From Mycolicibacterium austroafricanum (lineage in GTDB: Bacteria; Actinomycetota; Actinomycetes; Mycobacteriales; Mycobacteriaceae): DNA of 64,000 nucleotides. The notes beneath the pieces were generated by a model. That model made no database searches and was not told the origin of the DNA. It worked only from the letters and a program-made list of their open reading frames with translations. Below, in pieces: positions 48,073 through 58,110 of this stretch (positions are counted from its first letter, which is position 1; every line of letters begins with the position of its first letter). Made by a program: the position numbers and the translations under genes. The stretch covers positions 353,321-417,320 of the forward strand of contig NZ_HG964453.1 in assembly GCF_000612725.1 (NCBI RefSeq), given 5' to 3'.

Positions 48073-48666
48073 GTGACTGACATGCGTGGCGCCTCATCGG
48101 GCCTCAACCTTGTCGACTCGGTGTATGAGCGGTTGCTGTCCGAGCGCATCATCTTCCTGGGTTCGCAGGTCGACGATGACATCGCCAATCGGCTGTGCGC
48201 CCAGATCCTTCTGCTGTCGGCCGAGGATCCGACCAAGGACATCCATCTCTACATCAACTCGCCCGGCGGTTCGATCAGCGCGGGCATGGCCATCTACGAC
48301 ACGATGGTGCTCGCGCCGTGCGATGTGGCGACATACGCCATGGGCATGGCCGCGTCGATGGGCGAGTTCCTGCTCGCCGCAGGCACCAAGGGCAAGCGTT
48401 ACGCGCTGCCGCACGCGCGCATCCTGATGCACCAGCCGCTCGGCGGCATCACCGGCGGCGCCGCCGACATCGCGATTCAGGCCGAGCAGTTCGCGGTCAT
48501 CAAGAAGGAGATGTTCCGCCTCAACGCGGAGTTCACCGGACAGACCATCGAGCGCATCGAGGCCGACTCCGATCGCGACCGCTGGTTCACGGCGCAGGAA
48601 GCCCTCGAGTACGGCTTCGTCGACCACATCATCACCAGCACCAACGTCAACGGAGTGACCTCATGA
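48073..48666 (+). CDS. clpP1: ATP-dependent Clp protease proteolytic subunit 1
   Basis: A 197-residue serine protease subunit. The catalytic Ser95 is in [10 protein letters not shown], His120 in [11 protein letters not shown], and Asp in the DRDRWF segment. It forms the mixed ClpP1P2 tetradecamer, essential in mycobacteria, that degrades proteins fed by ClpX or ClpC1. The start is GTG 48073 (alternative ATG 48082). The stop overlaps clpP2 by 4 bases (ATGA). It corresponds to Rv2461c. Confidence 0.97.
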   Translation: MTDMRGASSGLNLVDSVYERLLSERIIFLGSQVDDDIANRLCAQILLLSAEDPTKDIHLYINSPGGSISAGMAIYDTMVLAPCDVATYAMGMAASMGEFLLAAGTKGKRYALPHARILMHQPLGGITGGAADIAIQAEQFAVIKKEMFRLNAEFTGQTIERIEADSDRDRWFTAQEALEYGFVDHIITSTNVNGVTS

Positions 48667-49301
48667 CCGACCCCCGTTTGCAGCCACAGGCGCGCTACAT
48701 CCTGCCGTCGTTCATCGAGCACTCGAGCTTCGGCGTCAAAGAGTCCAACCCGTATAACAAGCTGTTCGAGGAACGCATCATCTTCCTCGGCGTCCAGGTG
48801 GACGACGCGTCGGCCAACGACATCATGGCGCAGCTGCTGGTGCTCGAGTCGCTCGATCCCGACCGCGACATCACGATGTACATCAACTCGCCCGGCGGCT
48901 CGTTCACCAGCCTGATGGCGATCTACGACACCATGCAGTACGTGCGTGCCGACATCCAGACCGTGTGCCTGGGCCAGGCCGCGTCCGCCGCGGCGGTGCT
49001 GCTGGCCGCCGGGACGCCGGGCAAGCGCATGGCGCTGCCGAACGCCCGCATCCTGATCCACCAGCCGGCACTGGGCGGCGTCATCCAGGGCCAGTTCTCG
49101 GACCTGGAGATCCAGGCCGCCGAGATCGAGCGGATGCGGACCCTGATGGAAGAGACCCTCGCTCGCCACACCGGCAAGGATGCCGCGCAGATCCGCAAGG
49201 ACACCGACCGCGACAAGATCCTGACCGCCGAGCAGGCCAAGGAATACGGGATCATCGACACCGTGCTGGAGTACCGCAAGCTGTCGGCGCAGAAGGCCTG
49301 A
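48663..49301 (+). CDS. clpP2: ATP-dependent Clp protease proteolytic subunit 2
   Basis: A 212-residue ClpP paralogue. The catalytic Ser108 is in [10 protein letters not shown] and His133 in [12 protein letters not shown], with Asp in the C-terminal DRDKIL part. It forms the second ring of the ClpP1P2 complex, the ring that docks the ClpX or ClpC1 ATPase. ATG 48663 lies in the clpP1 stop (ATGA), so the subunits are made in step. It corresponds to Rv2460c. Confidence 0.97.
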   Translation: MTDPRLQPQARYILPSFIEHSSFGVKESNPYNKLFEERIIFLGVQVDDASANDIMAQLLVLESLDPDRDITMYINSPGGSFTSLMAIYDTMQYVRADIQTVCLGQAASAAAVLLAAGTPGKRMALPNARILIHQPALGGVIQGQFSDLEIQAAEIERMRTLMEETLARHTGKDAAQIRKDTDRDKILTAEQAKEYGIIDTVLEYRKLSAQKA

Positions 49302-49305
49302 CGCT

Positions 49306-49749
49306 TCAGCCGTTGCCGTAGATCCGCGTCGGCGTGACGAGCACCGCGGCGCGGCGCTGTTCACGCATGGTGCGGTCGTACTCGTCCCAGTTGTCGTGCG
49401 TCCCGCCCGCGGCGGTGAAGATGTCGCGGAGCAACCGCGGCAGGGTGTCGTCGGATCCCAGCCAGGGCTGGGGGTGGTCGGGGCCGGCGAGTTCGGCGCG
49501 GCCCTCGACGGTGGCCCATTCCCAGCCCCGCCGGAAGGTCACCGCGATCTGGGGCCGCGCCTGCAGGTTGGCGAGTTTGACCCGTCCGTAGGTGACGAAC
49601 CCGAGCGCCGGTCGGCCGGTCGCGGGATGGGGTAGTGGTCCGGCGTTGATCAGTGACGACTGGATCGTCAGGTCCGCGCGCAGCGTCGACACCACAGCCA
49701 ACCCGTTGTCGTTCACGGCCAGTGCGAAGGCGTCCTCGAGCGGGGTCAT
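49306..49749 (-). CDS. PPOX-fold (pyridoxamine phosphate oxidase-like) F420/FMN-dependent protein
   Basis: A 147-residue split-barrel protein: GLAVVSTLRADLTIQSSLIN, FVTYGRVKLANLQARPQIAVTFRRGWEWATVEGRAEL, then a TMREQRRAAVLVTPTRIYG end. This is the mycobacterial F420 or FMN-dependent PPOX type. The reaction is unknown, and reduction of a small ligand is likely. It is convergent with clpP2; stop codons are 4 bases apart. Confidence 0.85.
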   Translation of the reverse strand: MTPLEDAFALAVNDNGLAVVSTLRADLTIQSSLINAGPLPHPATGRPALGFVTYGRVKLANLQARPQIAVTFRRGWEWATVEGRAELAGPDHPQPWLGSDDTLPRLLRDIFTAAGGTHDNWDEYDRTMREQRRAAVLVTPTRIYGNG

Positions 49750-49912
49750 GATCGCAGGGTACGAGGTTGGTCAGTGTCGGACACCGTCGTGAGGGGCGGT
49801 CGGGGCAGATGGCGGCAAAAGTCTTCGCCGTAACGTTCGCGCGTGTCAGGCTGATTATCGACGTAGACGTCAGCGCATGGAGCGACTGCGTCCTGACACG
49901 AGGGGAACGCCG

Positions 49913-50212
49913 ATGTCGGTGGGACTGAAACCAGGTATGACCTTGGCCGCGTTGTTGGCGTCGGCGGCCGCGGGTGTGTTGATCCAGACGGCTGCGGTCG
50001 CGCAGGCTCAGGACCCGGTCTGCCCCGAGGGGACGTACTGGGACGTCGCCACCGCGACATGCGTCGCCGTGAACGTGTATGTGAACCCGCCGAATCCGGT
50101 CCTCGGTCCGGTGGGTCCGGTCGGGGTCGGGGGCGTCGTCGGCCCCGTGGGACCAGGACCGGTGGGACCGGGTCCGGTGGGTCCGGGTCCGCTGGGGCCG
50201 GGACCGCGCTGA
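49913..50212 (+). CDS. Secreted Gly/Pro-rich protein with collagen-like GPVGP repeats
   Basis: A 99-residue protein with a signal peptide (about 1-32, LAALLASAAAGVLIQTAAVAQAQ) and a small Cys-pair domain (CPEGTYWDVATATC). The C-terminal half is GPVGPGP-type repeats. ATG 49913 has GAGGGG upstream. It probably sits in or beyond the cell wall; the role is unknown. The Cys pair could form a disulfide outside. Confidence 0.75.
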   Translation: MSVGLKPGMTLAALLASAAAGVLIQTAAVAQAQDPVCPEGTYWDVATATCVAVNVYVNPPNPVLGPVGPVGVGGVVGPVGPGPVGPGPVGPGPLGPGPR

Positions 50213-50225
50213 GACGGACGCGATG

Positions 50226-50255
50226 ACGCATCCCGGTGATCTTCGCCGGGTGCGT
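50226..50255 (+). terminator. Hairpin after the secreted protein gene
   Basis: ACGCATCCCGG (50226-50236) pairs with CCGGGTGCGT (50246-50255) with one bulged T, 14 bases after the stop. The remaining spacer (50256-50567, over 300 bases) shows no gene. A TAGCGT box near 50477 is the likely clpX promoter -10. Confidence 0.55.
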
Positions 50256-50567
50256 CCATCAGCATGCGGCGGAGACGGATCGTCGGTTTCGCCGCGCGCC
50301 GGTTACAGCGCGCGCAGCCAGGTACTCTCGGTCGGGTAACAGCGGCGACACGCCAGAGACACAGTGGTGCGTTCCGTGGCCATCAGGGGTGAATCAGGCG
50401 ATATGTTGTCGCAACCACACCTGAATACCACCGACGCTATTCGGCTTTATCGGTCGCACGGCGACGGAAACAGCGGGTAGCGTCGGGGCTACACCTCACG
50501 ACGGTCCCGGTGCACCACACCGAACCACCGAGTATCGACGGCGACAGGAAGTAGGAACCCCAGCACC

Positions 50568-51848
50568 ATGGCACGCATTGGAGATGGCGGCGACCTGCTG
50601 AAGTGCTCGTTCTGCGGCAAGAGCCAAAAGCAGGTGAAGAAGCTCATCGCGGGACCCGGCGTCTACATCTGCGACGAGTGCATCGACCTGTGCAACGAGA
50701 TCATCGAGGAAGAACTCGCCGACGCCGACGACGTCAAGCTCGATGAGCTGCCCAAACCCGCGGAGATCCGTGAATTCCTCGAGGGCTACGTCATCGGGCA
50801 GGACACCGCCAAGCGCACGCTGGCCGTGGCCGTCTACAACCACTACAAGCGCATCCAGGCGGGCGAGAAGGCCCGCGACTCGCGCTCGGAGCCCGTCGAG
50901 TTGGCCAAGTCCAACATCCTGATGCTCGGCCCGACGGGCTGCGGCAAGACCTATCTCGCGCAGACGCTGGCCAAGATGCTCAACGTCCCGTTCGCGATCG
51001 CGGATGCGACGGCGCTGACCGAAGCCGGCTATGTCGGTGAGGACGTCGAGAACATTCTGCTCAAACTGATCCAGGCCGCCGACTACGACGTCAAGCGCGC
51101 CGAGACGGGCATCATCTACATCGACGAGGTCGACAAGATCGCCCGCAAGAGCGAGAACCCGTCGATCACCCGGGACGTCTCCGGTGAGGGTGTACAGCAG
51201 GCGCTGCTGAAGATCCTGGAAGGCACGCAGGCGTCGGTGCCCCCGCAGGGCGGACGCAAGCACCCGCACCAGGAGTTCATCCAGATCGACACCACCAACG
51301 TGCTGTTCATCGTGGCCGGCGCGTTCGCCGGCTTGGAGCGGATCGTGTCCGACCGCGTCGGCAAGCGTGGCCTGGGCTTCGGCGCCGAGGTGAAGTCCAA
51401 GGCCGAGATCGACACCCAGGACCACTTCGCCGAGGTGATGCCCGAGGATCTGATCAAGTTCGGTCTGATCCCCGAGTTCATCGGCCGGCTCCCGGTCGTC
51501 GCGTCGGTGACGAACCTGGACAAGGAATCGCTCGTGCAGATCCTGTCCCAGCCGAAGAACGCGTTGGTCAAGCAGTACACCCGGCTGTTCGAGATGGACG
51601 GTGTGGAGCTGGAGTTCGCCGAAGACGCGCTGGAGGCGATCGCCGATCAGGCCATCCACCGTGGCACCGGCGCCCGCGGTCTGCGCGCCATCATGGAGGA
51701 AGTCCTGCTGCCGGTGATGTACGACATCCCGAGCCGCGACGACGTCGCCAAGGTGGTCGTCACCAAGGAGACCGTGCTGGACAACGTGCTGCCGACCATC
51801 GTGCCGCGCAAGCCGTCCCGCACCGAGCGTCGCGACAAGAGCGCCTAG
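50568..51848 (+). CDS. clpX: ATP-dependent Clp protease ATP-binding subunit ClpX
   Basis: A 426-residue AAA+ unfoldase. The N-terminal zinc-binding domain has Cys13, Cys16, Cys35 and Cys38. Walker A is GPTGCGKT (121-128) and Walker [10 protein letters not shown]. Sensor and pore regions (GYVGED), then the C-terminal small domain, are complete. It unfolds substrates and feeds ClpP1P2. The start is ATG 50568 with AGGAA upstream. It corresponds to Rv2457c. Confidence 0.97.
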   Translation: MARIGDGGDLLKCSFCGKSQKQVKKLIAGPGVYICDECIDLCNEIIEEELADADDVKLDELPKPAEIREFLEGYVIGQDTAKRTLAVAVYNHYKRIQAGEKARDSRSEPVELAKSNILMLGPTGCGKTYLAQTLAKMLNVPFAIADATALTEAGYVGEDVENILLKLIQAADYDVKRAETGIIYIDEVDKIARKSENPSITRDVSGEGVQQALLKILEGTQASVPPQGGRKHPHQEFIQIDTTNVLFIVAGAFAGLERIVSDRVGKRGLGFGAEVKSKAEIDTQDHFAEVMPEDLIKFGLIPEFIGRLPVVASVTNLDKESLVQILSQPKNALVKQYTRLFEMDGVELEFAEDALEAIADQAIHRGTGARGLRAIMEEVLLPVMYDIPSRDDVAKVVVTKETVLDNVLPTIVPRKPSRTERRDKSA

Positions 51849-52018
51849 CTGCTGTCACCGATATTGCGCTGAGGGCCGTTCAGTCCAGAGGACTGACGGC
51901 CCTCAGCGCATTTTCGTTCCCTGCGGGCTCCGTCGTCGGGGAGCACGTCGCACAGTGCGCTGGCCAGACCCCACAGCAGGAATGCGGTGACGGCGATGAA
52001 CTGAAGGTTGGCGAACAT
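51845..52018 (-). CDS. Possible small membrane protein
   Basis: A 57-codon minus-strand frame with GGAAGG before ATG 52018. The product has one hydrophobic helix ([18 protein letters not shown]). However, its C-terminal third is encoded by the clpX terminator hairpin and its stop overlaps the clpX end by 4 bases, so it may be fortuitous. Confidence 0.3.
   Translation of the reverse strand: MFANLQFIAVTAFLLWGLASALCDVLPDDGARRERKCAEGRQSSGLNGPQRNIGDSS
51865..51910 (+). terminator. Strong intrinsic terminator of clpX
   Basis: A 20-bp stem with one bulged T: left arm 51865-51885 (TGCGCTGAGGGCCG, T, TCAGTC) and right arm 51891-51910 (GACTGA, CGGCCCTCAGCGCA), followed by TTTTCG. It starts 17 bases after the clpX stop. 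Confidence 0.88.
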
Positions 52019-52121
52019 GCTTCGAGCCTTCCGGTCGGACCGCCGGTGGACACGGGTAGCCGGCCACGTGGATTTCGGACCGGGCTGTCCGTCGGTGGCA
52101 GGTAGGGGCAGGTGCACGCAT

Positions 52122-53420
52122 TCATGTGGCCGCTGTCCGGCGTACGCCGACGAGCTCGTCGATGAGTGCGGCGATCTCGGCGATTCCGTCCTGGCGGGCG
52201 AACGCCGCCTCCAATCGGCGGGCGTTGCGAAGGTAGCGGTCGTCGCTGCGCAGCAGTGCGACCGCCGACCGGATGGCGTCGGCCGAGGGTGTACCCGTGT
52301 CGAGGTTGATTCCGGCCCCCGACCACGCCACCCGGGCGGCCACCTCCGGCTTGTCCTCGGTGCTGCCTGCGACCACCAGCGGCACCCCTGCGGCCAGTGC
52401 GCGCTGCACCCCGCCGTAGCCACCGTTGGTCACCATCACGTCGACCTTGGGCAGCAGTCGGTCGTGTGGGATGTACTCGCACACATGGGTGTTGGCGGGG
52501 ATGGGCACCCGGATCGAGTCCCGGGTGCGGCCGCCGGTGCTGACCACCACCGTGACGTCGGTGTCGGCCAGTGCGGTGATCGTCGGCTCGATCAGACGTG
52601 ACAGGTCGCGGTTGTCGACGGTGCCCTGCGTGACGTGCACGACGGGTCGGTCCGCGTCGAGCACTTCCCACCACGGTGGGGTCACGAAGCGGTCCGCCGA
52701 GCGGGGCCGGACCAGTCCGACGAACCGCACCCCTTCTGGCAGGTCACTGCGCGGGTACTCGAAGCTCGGCACCGTCGGCACGATCAACCGGTCTGCCAGC
52801 CTCCCGGCATCGAGCAGCGGCACCGGTAGCCGTGGCACACCCATGGACGTCAGCATCCGGTCGGCGGTGCGTTGGGCGTTGCGCAGCAGGACTTTCTGCG
52901 ACAGCAGCGTCAGGGCGCGGTACAGCGCCCGGCGGGCCGCGGTGCGGGCCGGAGGCAGACCCAGACCAACCGGCGCGGTGTCACGGCTGGACAGCATCAT
53001 GGGCGTGGGCGTGTAGTGCAGCACCGGCGGTGTGCGGACCGTGTCGTCGAGCAGCAACGGCAGGATGCCGAGGAACAGATAGTCGACGATCACCGCGTCG
53101 TAGTGCCGATCGGCCAGCGCCCTGCGCAGTTCGGCCGCCTGGAGGGGCATCGGCGTGAGGAAGAGTCGGATGACGGCCCGGCTGAGCGCGTCGATTCCGG
53201 AGGTCGCGGCGCGCTGACCGGTGTCGAACGGCGCGTCGTCGAAGTCCGCGTACCGCGGTAGCGGGTGCGGATGCGCCCCGATCGCGCGGATCGAATCGGT
53301 ATGCGCCGCACCGGTCATCACGGTCACCTGGTCTCCGCGGGAGACCAGATCCTCGGCGACGGCGAACAGCGGTTCGACGTGCCCGATGGGTGACAGCACG
53401 GCGATCAGGACGGCGGCCAT
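52122..53420 (-). CDS. GT1-family (UGT-like) glycosyltransferase, copy A
   Basis: A 432-residue GT-B glycosyltransferase. The N-terminal domain starts MAAVLIAVLSPIGHVEPL. The C-terminal donor domain has HVCEYIPHDRLLPKVDVMVTNGGYGG (UGT-like signature) and GVPLVVAGSTEDKPEVAARV. It probably moves a sugar from a nucleotide donor to a lipid or secondary metabolite, as in glycopeptidolipid or MGT families. ATG 53420 is chosen as the conserved domain start. It lies 10 bases after copy B's stop (tandem duplicate). Confidence 0.88.
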   Translation of the reverse strand: MAAVLIAVLSPIGHVEPLFAVAEDLVSRGDQVTVMTGAAHTDSIRAIGAHPHPLPRYADFDDAPFDTGQRAATSGIDALSRAVIRLFLTPMPLQAAELRRALADRHYDAVIVDYLFLGILPLLLDDTVRTPPVLHYTPTPMMLSSRDTAPVGLGLPPARTAARRALYRALTLLSQKVLLRNAQRTADRMLTSMGVPRLPVPLLDAGRLADRLIVPTVPSFEYPRSDLPEGVRFVGLVRPRSADRFVTPPWWEVLDADRPVVHVTQGTVDNRDLSRLIEPTITALADTDVTVVVSTGGRTRDSIRVPIPANTHVCEYIPHDRLLPKVDVMVTNGGYGGVQRALAAGVPLVVAGSTEDKPEVAARVAWSGAGINLDTGTPSADAIRSAVALLRSDDRYLRNARRLEAAFARQDGIAEIAALIDELVGVRRTAAT

Positions 53421-53430
53421 CGGTGCTGCC

Positions 53431-54741
53431 TCAGGCCGACTGGAGGGGTTGCGTCCGCTGCGCGACTGCTTGGTCGACGAGCTTCGCGATCTCGGCGACG
53501 CTGTCATAGGCGGCGTAGGCGCTGCGCAGCCACCCGGCCTTGGTGCGGAATCCCGGGTCGTGCAGCACCTTCCGCACAGCGCGGCGCACCTGGGTCGGAG
53601 TCGGTGTGCCGGTGCGCAGATCGATTCCCACGCCGAAATGCCGGACCCGCGCGGCCACCTCGGGCTTGTCCTCGGTATGCCCGGCGACCACCACCGGCAC
53701 CCCGTCGGACAGCGCGCGCTGGACGGCGCCGTAACCACCGTTGGTGACCATCACGTCGACCATCGGCAGCAGCACGTCGTGTGGCACGTACTTGGCGACA
53801 AAGGTGTTGGCGGGTAGAGGAATTCGAATCTGAGAGATCGGACGTCCCCCGGTGGTGGCTACGACCGTGACGTCTTCGTCCGCCAGTGCCTCGATGGTCG
53901 GTTCGATCAGCCGGGTGAGGTCGGCGTTGTCGATGGTGCCCTGTGTGACGTGCACGACGGGCCTGCCGGCGTTGAGCTCACCCCACCACGGCGGGGCGAC
54001 GAAGTCGCTGCCGGGCAGCGGACTGACCGGGCCGACGAATCGGACATGGGAGGGCAGATCGCTGCGACGGTACTCGAACTCGGGGACCGTCGGGACGATC
54101 ACCCGGTCCGCGAGGACCGCGGAGTCCAGGATGAACACCGGTAGCTCCGGCAGGCCCATCGCTTCGAGCATCCGCTCCGCCGCGCGCTGGCCCGGGCGCA
54201 GCAACACCGACTGGGTGGCACGTGCCAGCACGCGATTGCGGAACCTGCCGATCATCCCGGGCATCGGTGCGATCCCCGGCCCGGCCGGGGCGGTGTCCCG
54301 GCTGGTGAGGAACAGCGGTGTGGTGGAGTAGGACAGGATCGGCGGACGTTTGGCGGGGTCGCCGAGTAACAGCGGCAGGGTACCGAGAAAGAGCGCGTCG
54401 GCGATGACGGCGTCGAAGCGGTCGGTCACCAGCAGTTCCTGTAGCGCGCTGAACTGGTGCGGTAGCGGGCGTACGAAGATGCTCTCGATGTCGAAGTTGA
54501 TCCGTGCCAGGCCTGCTGTCGCGGCCCGGCCCGGCAGGTCGGCGTCGAGCGTGGAGTCGTCGTAGTCGGCGGCGTGGGGCAGCGGTCGGGGCTCGGCGCC
54601 GACCGCTCTGATCTTGTCGGCGTGGCGGGCGCTGGTGAGGACGGTGACGCGGTCGCCGCGGGCGACGAGCCCGCGGGCGACGTTCAGCAGCGGCGAGAGG
54701 TGTCCGACGGGTGGGCATGTCGCGATGAGGATCTCCGGCAT
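53431..54741 (-). CDS. GT1-family (UGT-like) glycosyltransferase, copy B
   Basis: A 436-residue paralogue of the neighbouring enzyme. It has MPEILIATCPPVGHLSPLL at the N-terminus and KYVPHDVLLPMVDVMVTNGGYGAVQ plus AGHTEDKPEVAARV in the donor domain. The DNA of the two genes is alike over long stretches, so they arose by tandem duplication. The start is ATG 54741. It is the first gene of a two-gene operon; no acceptor-making genes are adjacent, so the substrate is unknown. Confidence 0.88.
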   Translation of the reverse strand: MPEILIATCPPVGHLSPLLNVARGLVARGDRVTVLTSARHADKIRAVGAEPRPLPHAADYDDSTLDADLPGRAATAGLARINFDIESIFVRPLPHQFSALQELLVTDRFDAVIADALFLGTLPLLLGDPAKRPPILSYSTTPLFLTSRDTAPAGPGIAPMPGMIGRFRNRVLARATQSVLLRPGQRAAERMLEAMGLPELPVFILDSAVLADRVIVPTVPEFEYRRSDLPSHVRFVGPVSPLPGSDFVAPPWWGELNAGRPVVHVTQGTIDNADLTRLIEPTIEALADEDVTVVATTGGRPISQIRIPLPANTFVAKYVPHDVLLPMVDVMVTNGGYGAVQRALSDGVPVVVAGHTEDKPEVAARVRHFGVGIDLRTGTPTPTQVRRAVRKVLHDPGFRTKAGWLRSAYAAYDSVAEIAKLVDQAVAQRTQPLQSA

Positions 54742-54813
54742 GGCGTCGATGCTCGCCGGTGACGCGGTCCCGGTGCTTGGAGGTTGTGTGGAGAAATGGT
54801 GGAGATAGTCCGC

Positions 54814-55677
54814 TCAGTTCTTCACACGGTCCGGGCGGGTGTAGACGTTCATCGAGTCACCCCGCAGGAATGCCACCAGTGTGAGCCCCGATTGACTGGC
54901 CAGGTCGACGGCCAGTGACGACGGAGCCGACACCGCGGCGAGCACCGGGATCCCGGCCATCACGGCTTTCTGGGTCAGCTCGAACGACGCCCGCCCACTG
55001 ACCAGCAGCACGGTGTCACCGAGCGGGATGCGCCGGTTCTCCAGCGCCCACCCGACCACCTTGTCGACGGCGTTGTGCCTGCCGATGTCCTCACGGACCA
55101 CCAGCTCGGTGCCGTCGGTGCCGAAAAGCGCTGCGCCGTGCAGCCCCCCGGTGGCGGCGAAAACCTTCTGCGCATCGCGCAGCTTGTCGGGCAGGGCGGA
55201 CAGCGTCTCGGCGGTGACGGTCGCCGGGTCATCCCCGGGGGCGTGCTTGCTGATCAACCGCACCGCGTCCAGCGAGGCCTTGCCGCAGACTCCGCAGGAG
55301 GATGTCGTGTAGAAGTTCCGGGTGGGGTCCACATCTGGCGTCGGAACCCCGTGTGCCAGGGTGACGTCGAGGACGTTGTAGGTGTTGGCCGCTTGTTCTT
55401 CCGGCGGGCTGGAGCGTAGCGACTCGGGGACGGGAACTGGAGCGCCCCGGCAGTAGCGCACCGAGACGATGTCCTCGCGGCTGCTGATGATGCCCTCGGT
55501 GAGCAGGAACCCCTGCGCCAGTTCGACATCGGAGCCCGGTGTGCGCATCGTGACGGTGATCGGCGCGCCGTTGACGCGGATCTCCAACGGCTCCTCGACC
55601 ACCAGCGTGTCGGGTCGTGCGACGGCGTCCCCTGTCGTCACGTGGTGTACCCGGCGGCGCGCCGTGACCCGCCCCAT
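54814..55677 (-). CDS. fdhD: Formate dehydrogenase accessory sulfurtransferase FdhD
   Basis: A 287-residue FdhD, which carries sulfur to the molybdenum cofactor of formate dehydrogenases. The catalytic pair is Cys128-x2-Cys131 in [10 protein letters not shown]. The cofactor-binding [16 protein letters not shown] and [10 protein letters not shown] segments are intact. It starts 1 base after the stop of the molybdo-enzyme, so the two are one operon and the pair explains each other. Confidence 0.95.
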   Translation of the reverse strand: MGRVTARRRVHHVTTGDAVARPDTLVVEEPLEIRVNGAPITVTMRTPGSDVELAQGFLLTEGIISSREDIVSVRYCRGAPVPVPESLRSSPPEEQAANTYNVLDVTLAHGVPTPDVDPTRNFYTTSSCGVCGKASLDAVRLISKHAPGDDPATVTAETLSALPDKLRDAQKVFAATGGLHGAALFGTDGTELVVREDIGRHNAVDKVVGWALENRRIPLGDTVLLVSGRASFELTQKAVMAGIPVLAAVSAPSSLAVDLASQSGLTLVAFLRGDSMNVYTRPDRVKN

Positions 55678-55678
55678 G

Positions 55679-57991
55679 TCAGCTGCGCTCCAACCTGATC
55701 ACGACCGCCTTGGACACCGGGGTGTTGGATTTCGCGGCGGTGTGGTCCAGCGGGACAAGCGGATTCGTTTCCGGATAGTAGGCGGCGGCGTTGCCCTCCG
55801 GGGTCGGGTAGGCGACGACGCGGAAGTCCTTCGCGCACCTTTCCTGCAACCGGCCGTCGGTGTCGGTGAACTCGGAGATCAGGTCCACCCGATCACCGTC
55901 GGACAGGCCGAACCTCGTCAGGTCGGCGGGGTTGACGAACACCACCCGGCGCCCGCCCTTGACGCCGCGGTAGCGGTCATCGAGACCGTAGATGGTGGTG
56001 TTGTACTGGTCGTGGCTGCGCAGGGTCTGCAGCACCAGCCTGCCCTCGGGCACCGGGACCCATTCGAGCGGGTACGCCGCGAAGTTGGCCTTACCTGTCG
56101 TGGTGTGGAATTCGCGCGAATCGCGCGGCGGGTGCGGCAGCTGGAACCCGTCGGGGGCGCGCACCTTGCGGTTGTAGTCCTCGCAACCGGGGACGACCGC
56201 CGCGATCGCGTCCCGGATGGTGTCGTAGTCGGCGTTGAACGTCTCCCAGGGCACCGGGTGGTCGGGGCCTAACACTGTGCGAGCCAGCTGGCAGACGATC
56301 GCGACCTCGCTGCGCACCTGATCGCCGGGCGGGTGCAGGCTTCCGCGGGACAGGTGCACCATCGACATCGAATCCTCCACCGAGACCAGCTGTTTTCCGG
56401 TCGCCTGGATGTCGCGGTCGCTGCGGCCCAACGAGGGCAGGATGAGGGCGGTGCGTCCGTGCACGAGGTGGCTGCGGTTGAGTTTCGTCGACACCTGCAC
56501 CGTCAGCGAACAGTTGCGCAGCGCGGACTCGGTGACCGCGGTGTCCGGCGTGGCGGAGACGAAGTTGCCGCCCATGGCCATGAAGACCGTGGCCTTCCCG
56601 TCGCGCATCGCCCGGATCGCGTCGACGGTGTCGTAGCCGTGGTCGCGCGGTGAGGCGATGCCGAACCGGGCGTCAAGGGCGGCCAGGAACCGCTCTGGCA
56701 TCTTCTCCCAGATCCCCATGGTGCGGTCACCCTGCACGTTGGAGTGGCCACGGACGGGACACAGGCCCGCGCCGGGCTTGCCGATCATGCCGCGCATCAG
56801 CAGCACATTCGAGATCTCGCTGATCGAGGGCACCGCGTGCTTGTGCTGGGTCAGGCCCATCGCCCAGCACACGACGATGCGCTGCGACGTCGCCATCATC
56901 GCCGCGACGCGGTCGAGCTGCGCCCGGTCGATGCCGGCGGCTTCCAGTACGGTATCGAGATCGACAGCGCGGGTTCGGGTTTCGTACTCGGCGAAGCCGG
57001 CTGTGTGGCCGTCGACGAAGTCGCGGTCGACGATCTGGACGCCCGGACCGGCCTTGTCCTGGGCCTCCAGTAGCAGCCGGCCCAGACCGGCGAACAACGC
57101 CATGTCGCCGCCGAGGCGGATCTGAACGAACTCGTCGGCGATGGGCACGCCGTCGCCGAGCACGCCGTGCACCTTCTGCGGGTCCTTGAACCGGATGAGG
57201 CCGGCCTCGGGCAACGGGTTGACCGCAATGATCTTGGCGCCGTTGGCTTTTGCCTTCTCCAGAACCGACAGCATCCGCGGGTGGTTGGTGCCGGGGTTCT
57301 GCCCGGCGATCAGGATCAGGTCCGCCCGGACGAGATCGTCGACGGTGACCGATCCCTTGCCGATCCCGATCGCGTCGATGAGCGCGGTTCCCGAGGACTC
57401 GTGGCACATGTTCGAACAGTCCGGCAGGTTGTTGGTGCCGAAGCTGCGCACCAACAGTTGGTAGAGGAACGCGGCCTCGTTGCTGGTGCGGCCCGACGTG
57501 TAGAAGACGGCCTGGTCTGGGTCGTCGAGCGCGTTGAGTTCGTCGGCGATCAGCCGGTACGCCTCGTCCCACCCGATCGGCCGGTAGCGGTCGTCGCCCG
57601 GCCGAAGCACCACCGGATGGGTCAGCCGGCCCTGCTGGGACAGCCAGTACTCGGGTTTGGCATCCAACTCGGCGACGGTGTGGCGGGCGAAGAACTCCGG
57701 GGTGACTACCCGCTTGGTGGCTTCCTCGGCGACCGCCTTGGCGCCGTTCTCGCAGAACTCGGCGAATTTGCGGCCGCCGGGTTCCTCGGGCCACGCGCAG
57801 CCAGGGCAATCGAAGCCGTGGCGCTGGTTGAGCCTGACCAGTGCGGCCACCGTGCGGACCGGGCCCATCTGTTGCAGCGCGCGCCGCATGCTGACCATCA
57901 CGGCCTTCACACCGGCGGCCTCGGCCTTGGCGCCACTGACCTCGACGTCCAGCTCGCTGTAGTCGGCGTCGACGTCCTTCGAGGGGGCCAT
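55679..57991 (-). CDS. FdhF/YdeP-family molybdopterin oxidoreductase
   Basis: A 770-residue enzyme of the formate dehydrogenase alpha-subunit/YdeP type. The N-terminal [14 protein letters not shown] with two Cys is the short Cys motif of YdeP proteins, not the full CxxC-x3-C-x27-C 4Fe-4S motif. The molybdopterin domain (about 100-600, including [13 protein letters not shown] and MCHESSGTA) and C-terminal MopB region ([16 protein letters not shown]) follow. It may oxidise formate or act on another small substrate in acid or oxidative stress. Divergent from the LysR gene. Confidence 0.88.
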   Translation of the reverse strand: MAPSKDVDADYSELDVEVSGAKAEAAGVKAVMVSMRRALQQMGPVRTVAALVRLNQRHGFDCPGCAWPEEPGGRKFAEFCENGAKAVAEEATKRVVTPEFFARHTVAELDAKPEYWLSQQGRLTHPVVLRPGDDRYRPIGWDEAYRLIADELNALDDPDQAVFYTSGRTSNEAAFLYQLLVRSFGTNNLPDCSNMCHESSGTALIDAIGIGKGSVTVDDLVRADLILIAGQNPGTNHPRMLSVLEKAKANGAKIIAVNPLPEAGLIRFKDPQKVHGVLGDGVPIADEFVQIRLGGDMALFAGLGRLLLEAQDKAGPGVQIVDRDFVDGHTAGFAEYETRTRAVDLDTVLEAAGIDRAQLDRVAAMMATSQRIVVCWAMGLTQHKHAVPSISEISNVLLMRGMIGKPGAGLCPVRGHSNVQGDRTMGIWEKMPERFLAALDARFGIASPRDHGYDTVDAIRAMRDGKATVFMAMGGNFVSATPDTAVTESALRNCSLTVQVSTKLNRSHLVHGRTALILPSLGRSDRDIQATGKQLVSVEDSMSMVHLSRGSLHPPGDQVRSEVAIVCQLARTVLGPDHPVPWETFNADYDTIRDAIAAVVPGCEDYNRKVRAPDGFQLPHPPRDSREFHTTTGKANFAAYPLEWVPVPEGRLVLQTLRSHDQYNTTIYGLDDRYRGVKGGRRVVFVNPADLTRFGLSDGDRVDLISEFTDTDGRLQERCAKDFRVVAYPTPEGNAAAYYPETNPLVPLDHTAAKSNTPVSKAVVIRLERS

Positions 57992-58066
57992 GGTTCCAAT
58001 TTAGCCCGCGAAAACGCCGACCCCGGCCGGATGACGCGAGCCCCCGTTTGGTATTTCACATGCAGT

Positions 58067-58083
58067 GATAGACGCTGTCTATC
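58067..58083. promoter_or_regulatory. LysR-type binding site
   Basis: GATAGAC-GCT-GTCTATC is a perfect 7-3-7 palindrome containing T-N11-A, the LysR box. It sits in the 119-base gap between the divergent molybdo-enzyme and LysR genes, 27 bases before the LysR start. Confidence 0.6.
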
Positions 58084-58110
58084 GGTTCCGGGACCGGGAA
58101 GGGGAGCGAT

